Source: Hansschlegelia quercus (GTDB lineage: Bacteria; Pseudomonadota; Alphaproteobacteria; Rhizobiales; Methylopilaceae). Taken from it: a stretch of 64,000 nucleotides of DNA. A model generated the notes under the pieces. It saw nothing but the letters and a program-made list of their open reading frames with translations. It had not been told where the DNA came from and made no database searches. The stretch lies in NCBI RefSeq assembly GCF_004310425.1, contig NZ_SIUB01000004.1, positions 62,001-126,000 on the forward strand. Direction: 5' to 3'. The translations under genes were made by a program, and so were the position numbers. Positions 49,948 to 61,324 of the stretch are shown here, one piece after another (the stretch's first letter is position 1; each line of letters begins with the position of its first letter).

Positions 49948-51864
49948 TCACATCGGCCGAACGACACGTCCGGAGGCCCCGCCGAAGCCCTCGATCGAGG
50001 CCTCGGCGCCTTCCGCCGTCGCTAGCTGCCGTTGTATCTCGACGATCCGACGAAAATTGTCGTCGGTGAAATCCCGCCCGAATTCCATCTCCGCCTCGCG
50101 GAGTTCCCTATGTAGCGCCCGCACCTTGATATGCAAGGCGCTGACGTGCCGCCACGCGAGCGCGGCGTCGGCAAGATCGGCCTCCGGCGCCGCCCACCAT
50201 TCGCTCGGCGGCAGGGCCGCGCGCGCGCGCTCCGCCAGGGGTCCGCAGACGCCGTGATCAAGCTCCGCGCGCATCGCATCCCGGTCATGCGCGCCATGGG
50301 CGTAGGCGTCCAGCATGGCGCGCCGCAGGCGATCGAGGTCGCGGCTCGAAAATTCGAGCTCGGCAAAGGCTTCCGCGAGCTCGTCCAGCAAACTCGGGTG
50401 GTTGGCGATGACCATGACGAGCGCGACCTCGCGCGCGGCGAACCGGCCGGAGGCGGGGCCCGCGGCCGCGGCGGCGGAGAGCGTCGGCGCGGTGACCTGC
50501 GGCGCGCCGCGCCAACCGCCGCGGGCGCCGCCGCCCCGCTGCTGCGGTCGCCCCCCTGGCCCCCGCGCGCCATAAGCCCGCCGGGCCTGGCTGGCCGGCC
50601 GGCCGAACTGGGCGAGGCGGGCGTCGATCGCCGTGCGGTAATGCCGCTTCACCGTCTCGTCGCGGATCGCATTCAGCGCCTCGCGCAGCCGCGTCTCGAA
50701 AGCCGCGGCGCGTTCCGGCGTGTCGGTCGGCCCGGCGTCGAGCTCGCGCGCCCACAACATGTCGACGAGCGGGGCGGCGGCGCCGAGGATCGCCTCCATC
50801 GCCGCCCGGCCCTCGGAGCGCACGAGGTCGTCCGGGTCCTGCCCCTCGGGCAGAAAGGCGAAGCGCAGCGACCGGCCGGGCGCGAGCAGCGGCAGCGCAG
50901 TCTCGATCGCGCGGAAGCCCGCCCGCCGTCCGGCCTTGTCGCCGTCGAAGCACAGGATCGGCTCCGGCGTCATGCGCCAGAGCATCTCCATCTGCTCCGG
51001 CGTCAGAGCCGTTCCGAGCGGAGCGACGACATGGCCGATGCCGGCGGCCGCAAGCGCGATGACGTCGATATAGCCCTCGACCGCCACCACCGTGCCGGCC
51101 TGCTGGGCGGCGGCCTTGGCGCGGTGGTGGTTGTAGAGCGTCCCGCCCTTGTGGAAGAGCGGCGTCTCCGGCGAGTTCAGGTACTTCGCGGGGATGTCCG
51201 CGGACATCGCCCGGCCGCCGAAGGCGATAACCCGGCCGCGTGAATCCTCGATCGGGAACATGATGCGGTCGCGGAAGCGGTCGAACGGCTCAGGCACGTC
51301 GTCGCCGGAGACCAGCAGGCCCGCCTCGACCATGTCGGCGACGGAGATCCCGCGCCCCTTCAGGTGGCTTCTCAGCGCCGAGCGGTCGTTCGGCGCGTAG
51401 CCCATGCGGAATGCGGCCTGCGTCTGCGGCGAGAGGGCCCGGCCCGCGAGATAGCCGCGGGCAGCGGCCCCCGCCCTGCCCTGCAGCTCGCCTTCATAGA
51501 AGCGCGCCGCCATGTCCATGATCTCGACAAGACCCGCGCGCCGCTCCTGCCGCTCGGCCTCCTCGGGCGTGTCCTTGGGCAGCGCGACGCCAGCCATCTC
51601 GGCGACCTGCGCCACGGCGTCGGGGAAGGTCAGGCCCTCGACCTCCATCAGGAACTTGAAGACGTCGCCGTGCTTGCCGGACGAGAAGCAGTGATAGAAG
51701 CCCTTCTGGTCGTTCACGAAGAAGGACGGCGTTTTCTCGGCGTTGAAAGGCGACAGCCCCGCGTATTCGCGCCCCTGCCGCTTCAGCTTGACGCGACGGC
51801 CCACGACTTCCGACACGGGAAGCCGCTGGCGCAGGTCGTCGAGGAAGGAGGGCGTGAACCGCAT
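49948..51864 (-). CDS. dnaG: DNA primase
   Basis: Makes RNA primers at the replication fork. 638 residues from the ATG at 51864 (a TTG three codons earlier is less likely). Parts: N-terminal zinc-binding domain, Toprim core with VAVEGYIDVIALAAAG and LCFDGDKAGRRAG, and a C-terminal helicase-binding domain. The zinc ligands are largely lost: the usual CPFH is SPFN (Ser38, Asn41) and the usual CFGC is CFSS (Cys59, Ser62), leaving one of four. A Gly/Arg-rich linker (about 430-455) precedes the C-terminal domain. Confidence 0.97.
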   Translation of the reverse strand: MRFTPSFLDDLRQRLPVSEVVGRRVKLKRQGREYAGLSPFNAEKTPSFFVNDQKGFYHCFSSGKHGDVFKFLMEVEGLTFPDAVAQVAEMAGVALPKDTPEEAERQERRAGLVEIMDMAARFYEGELQGRAGAAARGYLAGRALSPQTQAAFRMGYAPNDRSALRSHLKGRGISVADMVEAGLLVSGDDVPEPFDRFRDRIMFPIEDSRGRVIAFGGRAMSADIPAKYLNSPETPLFHKGGTLYNHHRAKAAAQQAGTVVAVEGYIDVIALAAAGIGHVVAPLGTALTPEQMEMLWRMTPEPILCFDGDKAGRRAGFRAIETALPLLAPGRSLRFAFLPEGQDPDDLVRSEGRAAMEAILGAAAPLVDMLWARELDAGPTDTPERAAAFETRLREALNAIRDETVKRHYRTAIDARLAQFGRPASQARRAYGARGPGGRPQQRGGGARGGWRGAPQVTAPTLSAAAAAGPASGRFAAREVALVMVIANHPSLLDELAEAFAELEFSSRDLDRLRRAMLDAYAHGAHDRDAMRAELDHGVCGPLAERARAALPPSEWWAAPEADLADAALAWRHVSALHIKVRALHRELREAEMEFGRDFTDDNFRRIVEIQRQLATAEGAEASIEGFGGASGRVVRPM

Positions 51865-51932
51865 CGCGCGCAAGTATATAGGAGCAAGCGAGTCGCGGGG
51901 GCCGGCGCCCGCTATCCACAGGGGCGGCCCGC

Positions 51933-52421
51933 TTACCGCAGCGCGGCGAGGCCGGCGCGAACCCGATCCGGCGCATCCGGTTCAAGAAGCCGCTCGATCT
52001 CGCGATGGGTCCGCTCCCAGATCGGCGTCGCCGCCTGCAGCGTCGAAAGACCCGCCTCCGTCAGCCGCAGCAGGCGGCCGCGACGATCCTTCGGGTCGAC
52101 TTGCGTGGCGACGAGGCCCTTCCGCTCCAGCGGCTTCAGGTTCGCGGTCAGCGTTGTGCGGTCCATCGCGAGCAGCGCGGCGACCGAGCCGATCGCCGGC
52201 GGGACCGGCCGGTTGAGCGAGGTGAGCAGCGAGAACTGCCCGCTGGTGATTCCCGCGGGTCGCAACGCCTCGTCGAACCGCCGCGACAAGGCGCGCGCCG
52301 CTCGTTGGGCGGAGAGGCACAGGCAATGGTCGCGGATGAACAGCGTGGTCTCGAACGACGCCGACAGCGCGGTCGGTTCCGCCGCCTCGTCCTGAGCTTC
52401 TGAGCCGACTGTTCTGGTCAC
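51933..52421 (-). CDS. MarR family transcriptional regulator
   Basis: 162 residues, winged helix-turn-helix dimer. DNA-binding part ITSGQFSLLTSLNRP, GSVAALLAMDRTTLTANLKP (recognition helix) and LVATQVDPKDRRGRLLRLTE (wing). LCLSAQRAARALSRRFDEAL forms the dimer helix with a Cys that could sense oxidants or electrophiles. GTG start at 52421. It is divergent from a GST gene across 75 bases holding a perfect 12-bp palindrome, so it probably represses both itself and the GST-DUF1428 unit. Confidence 0.93.
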   Translation of the reverse strand: MTRTVGSEAQDEAAEPTALSASFETTLFIRDHCLCLSAQRAARALSRRFDEALRPAGITSGQFSLLTSLNRPVPPAIGSVAALLAMDRTTLTANLKPLERKGLVATQVDPKDRRGRLLRLTEAGLSTLQAATPIWERTHREIERLLEPDAPDRVRAGLAALR

Positions 52422-52453
52422 GCTTCGTCATCGCCGATTTGACGACGGCAATA

Positions 52454-52471
52454 TAGGTTGATATCAACATA
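52454..52471. promoter_or_regulatory. palindromic MarR operator
   Basis: GTTGATATCAAC (52457-52468), a perfect palindrome, extended to 18 bp with one mismatched pair (52454-52471), between the divergent marR and GST genes. Size and sequence are typical of MarR-type sites. Confidence 0.75.
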
Positions 52472-52496
52472 AAGACAAGGAGAGCGAGAAGCCCCC

Positions 52497-53168
52497 ATGC
52501 CCGTCAACCCGAGCGCGCCGATCGAGATCACCGCCTTCGACTGGGTCCCGGACTTCGCCAAGGGGCTCGTGCGCGACATCCGTGCGCGCTGGGCGCTGGA
52601 GGAGGCCGGATTGCCTTACGCCGAGCGTCTGTTCGACGCGCGACGGCGACGGCCGGCGGAGTACTTCTCGGAGCAGCCTTTCGGGCAGGTTCCGGCCTTC
52701 CGCGACGGCGACGTCAGCATGTTCGAATCCGGCGCCATCGTCCTCCACGTTGCGGAGGGTAGCGCGGCGCTGATGCCGCAAGACGCCGACGGACGAGCGC
52801 GGGCGCTGTGCTGGCTGTTCGCGGCGCTGAACAACGTCGAGCCGTTGGTGATGGAGCTTGCGACGGTCGACGTCTTCGCGCGAGGCGAGGACTGGGCGAC
52901 GCTTCGCCGCCCCTCGCTGGTCGCCGCGATCGAGGCCAAGCTCGGCTGCGTCTCGGACGCGCTCGGGCCGAAGGCGCATCTCGCGGGACGCTTCACCGTC
53001 GCCGACATCGTCATGACGACCGTGCTGCGCGGCCTCCGGCACACCGACCTCGTGAGCCGGATCGACAATCTGGCGGCCTATGTCGCGCGCTGCGAAGCGC
53101 GCCCTGCCTTCCAGCGCGCCCTCGCCGACCAGCTCGCGGCGTTCGAGCCGCAGCCTTCCGTCCAATAG
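52497..53168 (+). CDS. glutathione S-transferase family protein
   Basis: 223 residues. N-terminal thioredoxin-like domain: DIRARWALEEAGLPYAERLF, PFGQVPAFRDGDVSMFESGA with the cis-Pro and Ser-rich glutathione site. C-terminal helical domain with LAGRFTVADIVMTTVLRGLR (N-capping box Asp). Likely conjugates or reduces electrophilic compounds. First gene of a unit with the tandem DUF1428 gene, 15 bases apart, controlled by the divergent MarR regulator. Confidence 0.92.
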   Translation: MPVNPSAPIEITAFDWVPDFAKGLVRDIRARWALEEAGLPYAERLFDARRRRPAEYFSEQPFGQVPAFRDGDVSMFESGAIVLHVAEGSAALMPQDADGRARALCWLFAALNNVEPLVMELATVDVFARGEDWATLRRPSLVAAIEAKLGCVSDALGPKAHLAGRFTVADIVMTTVLRGLRHTDLVSRIDNLAAYVARCEARPAFQRALADQLAAFEPQPSVQ

Positions 53169-53183
53169 TTGAGAAGAAGCGCC

Positions 53184-53882
53184 ATGGCTTATTTCGACGG
53201 ATTCGTCCTCGCGGTCCCCGCCGCCAACAAGGACGCCTATCTCGCCCTCGCCGAGAAAGTCGCGCCGGCGTTCATGGAGTTCGGCGCGACGCGACTGGTC
53301 GAGGCCTGGGGCGAGCACGTGCCGGACGGCGTCCTCACCGACTTCAAGCGCGCGGTGAAGGCGACCGAGGACGAGGCGGTCGTGTTGTCGTGGATCGAAT
53401 ACCCGGACAGAGCGACGCGCGACGCCGCGCACGAGAAGATGAAAGAGATGGGTATGGGTGAAGACGACATGCCTTTCGACGGCAAGCGCATGATCTTCGG
53501 AGGTTTCGCGCCGATCGTGGACCAAGGCGCTCGCGGTCGGGTCGCTTATATCGACGGCATGCTGACGCCGGTCCGCACGGCCGAGCGCGACGATTACCGC
53601 GCCGCCTGCGAGAGAGTGGTCGGCGCGCTTCTGGAGCACGGCGCGGCGCGCGTGGTCCATGGCTGGGGAGACGACACGCCCGACGGCAAGGTCACCGACT
53701 ACAAGCGCGCGGTCATGGCCGAGGATGACGAGACCGTCGTCTACGCCTGGATCGAGTGGCCGTCGTCCGAGACGCGCGAAGCCGCCTGGAAGACCGTGAT
53801 GACGGACCCGCGCATGCAGAACCTGCCCTTTGACGCCAAGCGGGCGGTGTTCGGCGGGTTCGCGCCGATCCTCGACGCCTGA
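53184..53882 (+). CDS. tandem DUF1428 protein (two fused copies)
   Basis: 232 residues made of two homologous DUF1428 (dimeric alpha/beta barrel) units. The first (1-115) has YFDGFVLAVPAANKDAYLAL, HVPDGVLTDFKRAVKATEDE, MPFDGKRMIFGGFAPI. The second (120-232) has YIDGMLTPVRTAERDDYRAA, DTPDGKVTDYKRAVMAEDDE, LPFDAKRAVFGGFAPI. DUF1428 proteins (YbaA type) are usually single-domain, about 115 residues, and pair as dimers, so this is an in-frame duplication giving an intramolecular dimer. Function unknown; placement behind a GST under MarR control suggests a stress or detoxification role. Confidence 0.92.
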   Translation: MAYFDGFVLAVPAANKDAYLALAEKVAPAFMEFGATRLVEAWGEHVPDGVLTDFKRAVKATEDEAVVLSWIEYPDRATRDAAHEKMKEMGMGEDDMPFDGKRMIFGGFAPIVDQGARGRVAYIDGMLTPVRTAERDDYRAACERVVGALLEHGAARVVHGWGDDTPDGKVTDYKRAVMAEDDETVVYAWIEWPSSETREAAWKTVMTDPRMQNLPFDAKRAVFGGFAPILDA

Positions 53883-53950
53883 CGACAGCCGGCCGCAGCC
53901 TTCGATCGCTTCATTGACACGAAGGTCCTGCGCCTCTAGAGAACCGCCAT

Positions 53951-53985
53951 CGCGCGGGGCCTCATGGCGCCGCGCGGTTTGTTTT
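53951..53985 (+). terminator. terminator-like hairpin ahead of rpsD
   Basis: Seven-base GC arms (53951-53957 and 53970-53976) with a 12-base loop, then GTTTGTTTT. It could end the DUF1428 transcript 70 bases upstream or act in the rpsD leader. Confidence 0.45.
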
Positions 53986-54089
53986 GCGCACCCGCGGTCC
54001 GGCGTTCTCGCAACGACCGGACCTGTCGTCTCTCCCTATGGAGAGAAGCAGGAGGGCGCGTTCCTCAACCTATGTCTCAGGAGGACGCG

Positions 54090-54707
54090 ATGTCGAAGCG
54101 ACACGCCTCGAAGTACAAAATCGATCGCCGCATGGGCGAGAGCATCTGGGGCCGCCCGAAGAGCCCGGTCAACCGCCGCGAATACGGTCCCGGCCAGCAC
54201 GGCCAGCGCCGCAAGGGCAAGCTCTCCGACTTCGGCGTGCAGCTCCGCGCCAAGCAGAAGCTCAAGGGCTATTACGGCTCGATCACCGAGAAGCAGTTCC
54301 GCCGGATCTACGCCGAGGCGACCCGTCTCAAGGGCGACACCTCCGCGAACCTGATCGGCCTGCTGGAGCGTCGTCTCGACGCGGTGGTCTATCGCGCCAA
54401 GTTCGTGCCGACCCCCTTCGCCGCGCGTCAGTTCGTGAACCATGGCCACGTCAAGGTGAACGGCCGCCGCGTTAACATCCCGTCCTACCTCGTGAAGGTC
54501 GGCGACGTGGTGGAAGTGAAGGAGTCGTCCAAGGAACTCGCCATCGTCCTCGAGGCCGCGGCCTCCGGCGAGCGCGACGTGCCGGACTATCTCGAGGTCG
54601 ATCACGGCCGGATGATCGCGAAGTATGTGCGCATCCCGGCGCTGACCGAGGTGCCCTACCCCGTGCACATGGAGCCGAACCTGGTCGTCGAGTTCTACTC
54701 GCGCTGA
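54090..54707 (+). CDS. rpsD: 30S ribosomal protein S4
   Basis: Primary 16S rRNA-binding protein that nucleates 30S assembly. 205 residues from the ATG at 54090, preceded by AGGAGGACGCG. N-terminal [20 protein letters not shown] and [17 protein letters not shown], central helices, and the S4 RNA-binding domain [40 protein letters not shown]. The alphaproteobacterial type without the zinc Cys. Single transcription unit bounded by hairpins. Confidence 0.98.
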   Translation: MSKRHASKYKIDRRMGESIWGRPKSPVNRREYGPGQHGQRRKGKLSDFGVQLRAKQKLKGYYGSITEKQFRRIYAEATRLKGDTSANLIGLLERRLDAVVYRAKFVPTPFAARQFVNHGHVKVNGRRVNIPSYLVKVGDVVEVKESSKELAIVLEAAASGERDVPDYLEVDHGRMIAKYVRIPALTEVPYPVHMEPNLVVEFYSR

Positions 54708-54734
54708 TCGGTTCTCACGGCTGATGCGAATTCG

Positions 54735-54760
54735 AAGGCCGCCCTCCGAGGCGGCCTTTT
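54735..54760 (+). terminator. intrinsic terminator of rpsD
   Basis: Nine-base arms (54735-54743 and 54750-54758) with a six-base loop and a TTTT end, 28 bases after the rpsD stop. Confidence 0.88.
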
Positions 54761-54778
54761 CGTTGGGGCGCGCCAGAT

Positions 54779-54885
54779 GTCATCCCGGCCGAGCACAGCG
54801 AGAGCCGGGATCGTCATCAGAACGAAGCGGCGCCGGATTTCTGAGGACGATCCCGGCTCGGCGATGACGCGCCGTCCGGGATGAC
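54779..54885. repeat. REP-like intergenic inverted repeat
   Basis: Starts GTCATCCCGG (54779-54788) and ends with its exact complement CCGGGATGAC (54876-54885). Inside are a second, shorter inverted pair (GAGCCGGGATCGTCATC and GACGATCCCGGCTC). Elements of this GTCATCCCGGC type are widespread between genes in alphaproteobacteria. Only this copy was seen in the window. Confidence 0.7.
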
Positions 54886-54894
54886 GGCGTTGCT

Positions 54895-55785
54895 CTACGC
54901 GAACGCCGCAGGATTCCCCAGCCGCGCCACGACGACTTCCGGCGGCACGCCGAAGCGGACCGGCAGGCCGCTCATGCCGATGCCGCCAGAGACGATCATG
55001 TGCCGCCCGCCGGCCTCGACCACCCCGTAGCGGAAGCGGCCGACATAATCGGGCACGAGAAGCGGGTTGCGGAAGCCGGGGATGTAGATCTGCCCGCCAT
55101 GGGTGTGGCCCGCGAAGGTCAGTGACACGCGCGCCGGCATCTGGTCGAACACGTCCGGCTCATGCGCGAGCATCAGCACCGGATCGTCGGTCTTGATCTG
55201 GGCGAGCGTCGCGGGCAGGTCGTCCTCGCCGCGGAACAGGCCGCCGCCGAGCCAGTGCGCCAGCTGGTCGCCGAGTCCCGCGAGCCAGAAGCGCCGTCCA
55301 TTGTGCTCGAGCAGCTCCGCCTCGTTCGTCATGACGCGGATGCGGGCGCCGTCGAGCGCCGCCCGGATTTCCTCGTGGTTCTGCCACCAGTCGTGGTTGC
55401 CGAGCACGGTGTAGAGGCCGAGCGGCGCGGAAAGGTCGGCGTAGGCCGCCGCCCATTCGCGCGGCGGCACCCGGCGGGAGACGAAGCGATAGGTCGCCTC
55501 GTGGTCGCCGAGATGAACGATGAGGTCCGGTTTCAGCGCGTTGACGAAATCGACGATGCGCTTGACGCGCGACATCGGCACGTAGGGCTCGCAGACATGA
55601 ACGTCGGAGATGACGGCGACGGTAAGCGGGAAGTCGGCGGGCCAGCCTGGCGGCGTCAGCCGGTACTCTGTCGCCCGCAGCATCAGCGAAGGCTCGATGA
55701 TGCCGGCATAGGCCGCTCCCGAGCCTGCGACGAGAAAGCCCGCGCCGGCGGAGGCCAGGAGAGCGCGACGGGAGATCAGAGGCAT
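54895..55785 (-). CDS. exported metallophosphoesterase (YaeI/YkuE type)
   Basis: 296 residues. N-terminal SRRALLASAGAGFLVAGSGA is a twin-arginine-like signal, so probable Tat export with metal already bound. Metal site motifs in order: VISDVHVCEP, LIVHLGDHEA, LYTVLGNHDWW, LMLAHEPDVFD and FAGHTHGGQIYIPGF. Closest in layout to phosphodiesterases of the UDP-2,3-diacylglucosamine or YkuE type; substrate unproven. Stand-alone beside the REP-like repeat. Confidence 0.92.
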   Translation of the reverse strand: MPLISRRALLASAGAGFLVAGSGAAYAGIIEPSLMLRATEYRLTPPGWPADFPLTVAVISDVHVCEPYVPMSRVKRIVDFVNALKPDLIVHLGDHEATYRFVSRRVPPREWAAAYADLSAPLGLYTVLGNHDWWQNHEEIRAALDGARIRVMTNEAELLEHNGRRFWLAGLGDQLAHWLGGGLFRGEDDLPATLAQIKTDDPVLMLAHEPDVFDQMPARVSLTFAGHTHGGQIYIPGFRNPLLVPDYVGRFRYGVVEAGGRHMIVSGGIGMSGLPVRFGVPPEVVVARLGNPAAFA

Positions 55786-55946
55786 GGAGAGGTCAGCCCT
55801 TCATAGCCTGCGGCGCGAGGCAAGCTTGTCGGCAACCTGATGACGCGACTCTGTAGAGCGGGTTAACCCTGCACAGAAAATGCGCGTCTCACGCGGAACG
55901 GGCTGGAGCTGGAGAGAATTCGGTAATCTAGGCCACGCACGCTAAG

Positions 55947-55967
55947 CGGGTATCAGGATAATACCCG
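55947..55967 (+). promoter_or_regulatory. hairpin enclosing the ribosome binding site of the GGDEF-EAL gene
   Basis: CGGGTAT (55947-55953) and ATACCCG (55961-55967) pair perfectly around the loop CAGGATA, which holds the only Shine-Dalgarno-like sequence (AGGA). The stem ends two bases before the ATG, so folding should affect initiation. Confidence 0.5.
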
Positions 55968-55969
55968 TC

Positions 55970-57565
55970 ATGACAGCACCCGCCATTTCTTCATTCTGGC
56001 GCCGCCTCGCGAGCATCGCGGCTCTGGTCGCGCTCGTGCTCGGAACCACCTTCATCCTCGCCTGGCTTTGGGAAACCGGGCTTGAGGCGATGGCGTCGTC
56101 CCTGTTCGGGATCCCCTATGACGAAAGCTACGAGGAAGAAGAACGCCTGCGCTTCATCCTGACCTCGACGGGCTTCTCCGCGGTGTCGCTGCTCGTCCCG
56201 GGCGTGCTTCTGTTCCTGCTCTTCCGCAACCTCGACCGAACCAATGTCCGGCTGGCGGCAGCGCAGGCGGAGAGCCTTACGCTTGCGCGGCATGACCCGC
56301 TCACCGGCTTGGTCAACCGACGCGTCTTCTCCGCCGAGGTCGTACGGCGGACATCCGGCGCTTATGCGCTCATCATGATCGACATCGACGATTTCAAGAC
56401 GATCAACGACGTGAACGGCCACGCCGCGGGCGACGCCGTTCTTTGCGTCGTGGCGGAGCGTCTCGAGGCGGTGGTCGGGCGGGGCGGGCTTGTCGCACGC
56501 TTGGGCGGGGACGAATTCGCCGCGGTGATCGACATGAAGAGCATGCACGGGACCGAGATCGTATCGCTCGTGGAGCGGATCGCCTCCTCGCTGACGCTGC
56601 CTATCGCCACTAAAGACGTCGAGGTCACGATCTCCGCGAGCCTCGGGATCGCACAGAGCGCCAGCAATAAATCGTCGGAGGAGGCGATGCTGCGCGCCGC
56701 CGATATCGCGCTCTATCGGGCCAAGCGCGAGGGCCGCGGCCTGTTTCGATTCTTCGAAAAAAGCATGGAGGAGGAGATCGAAGCCCGCCGTTCGCTGGAG
56801 GTCGACATCAAGCGGGGCGTCGCTTCAGGCGAGTTCCGTCCGTACTTCCAGCCGCTCGTGCGCTTGGCGGATTCGTCCGTCGCCGGCTTCGAGGTGCTGG
56901 CCCGATGGGAGCATCCGCAGCTAGGCCTCGTGATGCCCGCGGTTTTCATCGGCGTGGCGGAGGAGATCGGCGTCATCACCGACCTGACGCTCGGCGTTCT
57001 TCGCCAGGCGTGCGAGCAATCGAGGAACTGGTCCGGCGATCCAATCCTCTCCGTCAACGTTTCGCCCGTCGAGCTGAAGGAGCCGGCGCTGGCGCTCAAG
57101 CTGCTATCAATGCTCGCGGAGACCCGCTACCCGCCGTCTCGGATCGAGGTCGAGATCACCGAGGACGCGGTGATGACCGACATAGACGCCGCCCGCGCAT
57201 TCCTCGCGGCGGTCCGGGCGGCCGGCATCCGCGTTGCGCTGGACGACTTCGGGACCGGCTATTCCAGCCTGTCGAAACTCCAGCTGCTGCAATTCGACAA
57301 GATCAAGATCGACCGCTCTTTTGTCGTGGCCGCGGAGCGCGACGCCGGCGGCAGGAAGCTCATCAACATGCTGGTCGGGCTTGGTCGCAGCCTGAATGTT
57401 GAGACCACTGCGGAAGGCATCGAGACCGCACAATCGGCCGACCATCTGACGCAGAAGGGCTGCACCTACGGACAGGGCTATTACTTCGGTCATCCGATGC
57501 CTGGTGACGAAGCGGCCCGGCTCATCTCGATCCCAGCCCGCCCCATAGGGCTCGCGGCCGGCTGA
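55970..57565 (+). CDS. membrane GGDEF-EAL cyclic-di-GMP protein
   Basis: 531 residues. Two membrane helices (about 12-30 and 66-82, around a periplasmic loop rich in Glu) precede a GGDEF domain (about 100-265; HDPLTGLVNRRVF, IDIDDFKTINDVNGH, the intact signature ARLGGDEFAAV) and an EAL domain (about 275-525; FEVLARWEHP with EVL for EAL, SVNVSPVEL, ALDDFGTGYSSL, KIDRSFV, TAEGIET). Both halves keep their catalytic residues as far as visible, so it may make and break c-di-GMP. The RxxD inhibitory site is not evident. Stand-alone gene with a hairpin over its ribosome site. Confidence 0.95.
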   Translation: MTAPAISSFWRRLASIAALVALVLGTTFILAWLWETGLEAMASSLFGIPYDESYEEEERLRFILTSTGFSAVSLLVPGVLLFLLFRNLDRTNVRLAAAQAESLTLARHDPLTGLVNRRVFSAEVVRRTSGAYALIMIDIDDFKTINDVNGHAAGDAVLCVVAERLEAVVGRGGLVARLGGDEFAAVIDMKSMHGTEIVSLVERIASSLTLPIATKDVEVTISASLGIAQSASNKSSEEAMLRAADIALYRAKREGRGLFRFFEKSMEEEIEARRSLEVDIKRGVASGEFRPYFQPLVRLADSSVAGFEVLARWEHPQLGLVMPAVFIGVAEEIGVITDLTLGVLRQACEQSRNWSGDPILSVNVSPVELKEPALALKLLSMLAETRYPPSRIEVEITEDAVMTDIDAARAFLAAVRAAGIRVALDDFGTGYSSLSKLQLLQFDKIKIDRSFVVAAERDAGGRKLINMLVGLGRSLNVETTAEGIETAQSADHLTQKGCTYGQGYYFGHPMPGDEAARLISIPARPIGLAAG

Positions 57566-57591
57566 CCCGGCCGCCGTCTGGTGAAGTCAGC

Positions 57592-57920
<329 letters not shown>

Positions 57921-57924
<4 letters not shown>

Positions 57925-58190
57925 AAGACAAAGCCTTCTCTGGTGTCGGGTTCGGGCTGGGGGCCGGCGCTGGTCTGCAAGGCGAGCGCGTGAAGCGCGC
58001 CGCCCATCTGGCCCTTGAGCGCCTGATAGACGATCTGGTGCTGCTGCACGCGGCTCTTGCCGCGAAAGCTCTCGGACACGACGGAGGCGGCATAATGGTC
58101 GCCGTCGCCCGCGAGATCGCGGATCTCGACTTCCGCGTCCGGAAGCGCCTCACGGATCAGCCGCTCGATCTCGCGCGCGTCCATCGGCAT
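57921..58190 (-). CDS. bolA: BolA family protein
   Basis: 89 residues. BolA fold with [40 protein letters not shown] and [10 protein letters not shown], including the conserved His residues used for cluster binding with Grx4. Partner of the downstream CGFS glutaredoxin, 4-bp overlap. It follows purL by 15 bases, an arrangement common in this order. Confidence 0.95.
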
Positions 58191-58205
58191 CGCAGCTTTG
58201 CTCCC

Positions 58206-60425
<2,220 letters not shown>

Positions 60426-60526
60426 CGGACTCGCTGAGGAAAGGCTGGAAGGGGGCCTTGCTAACGCACGAGGCGGGACGGCGCCAGAGCGGGGTATCCA
60501 AAGCGCGCTCTGACGCACTGCGTGCG

Positions 60527-61324
60527 TCAGCCGGCCAGACGCCCGATCATCGCCATCGCCGCCGCCGGATTCCTCACCTTCGCTCCGGAGATGAAAAAAG
60601 CGAACACGTCGCGCGGTTTCTTTGGGGCCGCCTCGCCGAGCGTCGGCAGGTCCTTCGGGACGCCACCTTCCGCATAGGTCTTCAGCCGCCCGGCCCATGC
60701 GTCGAGGTCGCCGTTGGAATATCCGGTCTCGACGCTCTCCTCGGCCCGTTTCAGCCGGAGATAGACGAAGTCGGCCGTGGCGTCCGCAATCATCGGGTCT
60801 TCCGGATCGTCGAGGATGACCTGCGCGACATTGGCCTGCCGCAGCAGCGTCACGAAGGCCGGGTCGGCGAAGCTGGGGTGCCGCGCTTCTATGACGTGCC
60901 GCAGCTTGAGGCCGTGCCGCTCGGGCGGCAGCAGCTCGAGAAAGGCCGCGATGTCGTCGGCGTCGAAGCGCTTGGTCGCGGAAAGCTGCCAGAGGATCGG
61001 GCCGAGCTTAGGTCCTAGTTCAGCCACCCCGCCGTCGAGGAACCGGTCAACGGACTGCTTGCCTTCGCCGAGAACGCGCCGGTTGGTCGCGAAGCGCGGC
61101 CCTTTCAGCGAGAACACAAAGTCGTCGGGCGTCTCGGACGCCCATTTGCGAAAGCTCTCCGGCTTCTGAGCGCCGTAGAACGTGCCGTTGATCTCGATCG
61201 CGGTGAGGCGCTCCGCGGCGTAAGAGAGCTCGCGCTTCTGGACGAGGTCGTCGGGGTAGAACACGCCCCGCCAGGGCTCGAAGGTCCAGCCGCCGATCCC
61301 GACCCGGATCGTCCCGCTCGTCAT
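60527..61324 (-). CDS. DUF72 family protein
   Basis: 265 residues, TIM-barrel-like DUF72 (YecE) family of unknown function. [77 protein letters not shown] and [12 protein letters not shown] are the conserved blocks. The ATG overlaps the purQ stop (ATGA), so translation is coupled to purine genes. DUF72 genes are common but their place inside a pur operon is unusual and gives no clear function. Confidence 0.92.
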   Translation of the reverse strand: MTSGTIRVGIGGWTFEPWRGVFYPDDLVQKRELSYAAERLTAIEINGTFYGAQKPESFRKWASETPDDFVFSLKGPRFATNRRVLGEGKQSVDRFLDGGVAELGPKLGPILWQLSATKRFDADDIAAFLELLPPERHGLKLRHVIEARHPSFADPAFVTLLRQANVAQVILDDPEDPMIADATADFVYLRLKRAEESVETGYSNGDLDAWAGRLKTYAEGGVPKDLPTLGEAAPKKPRDVFAFFISGAKVRNPAAAMAMIGRLAG

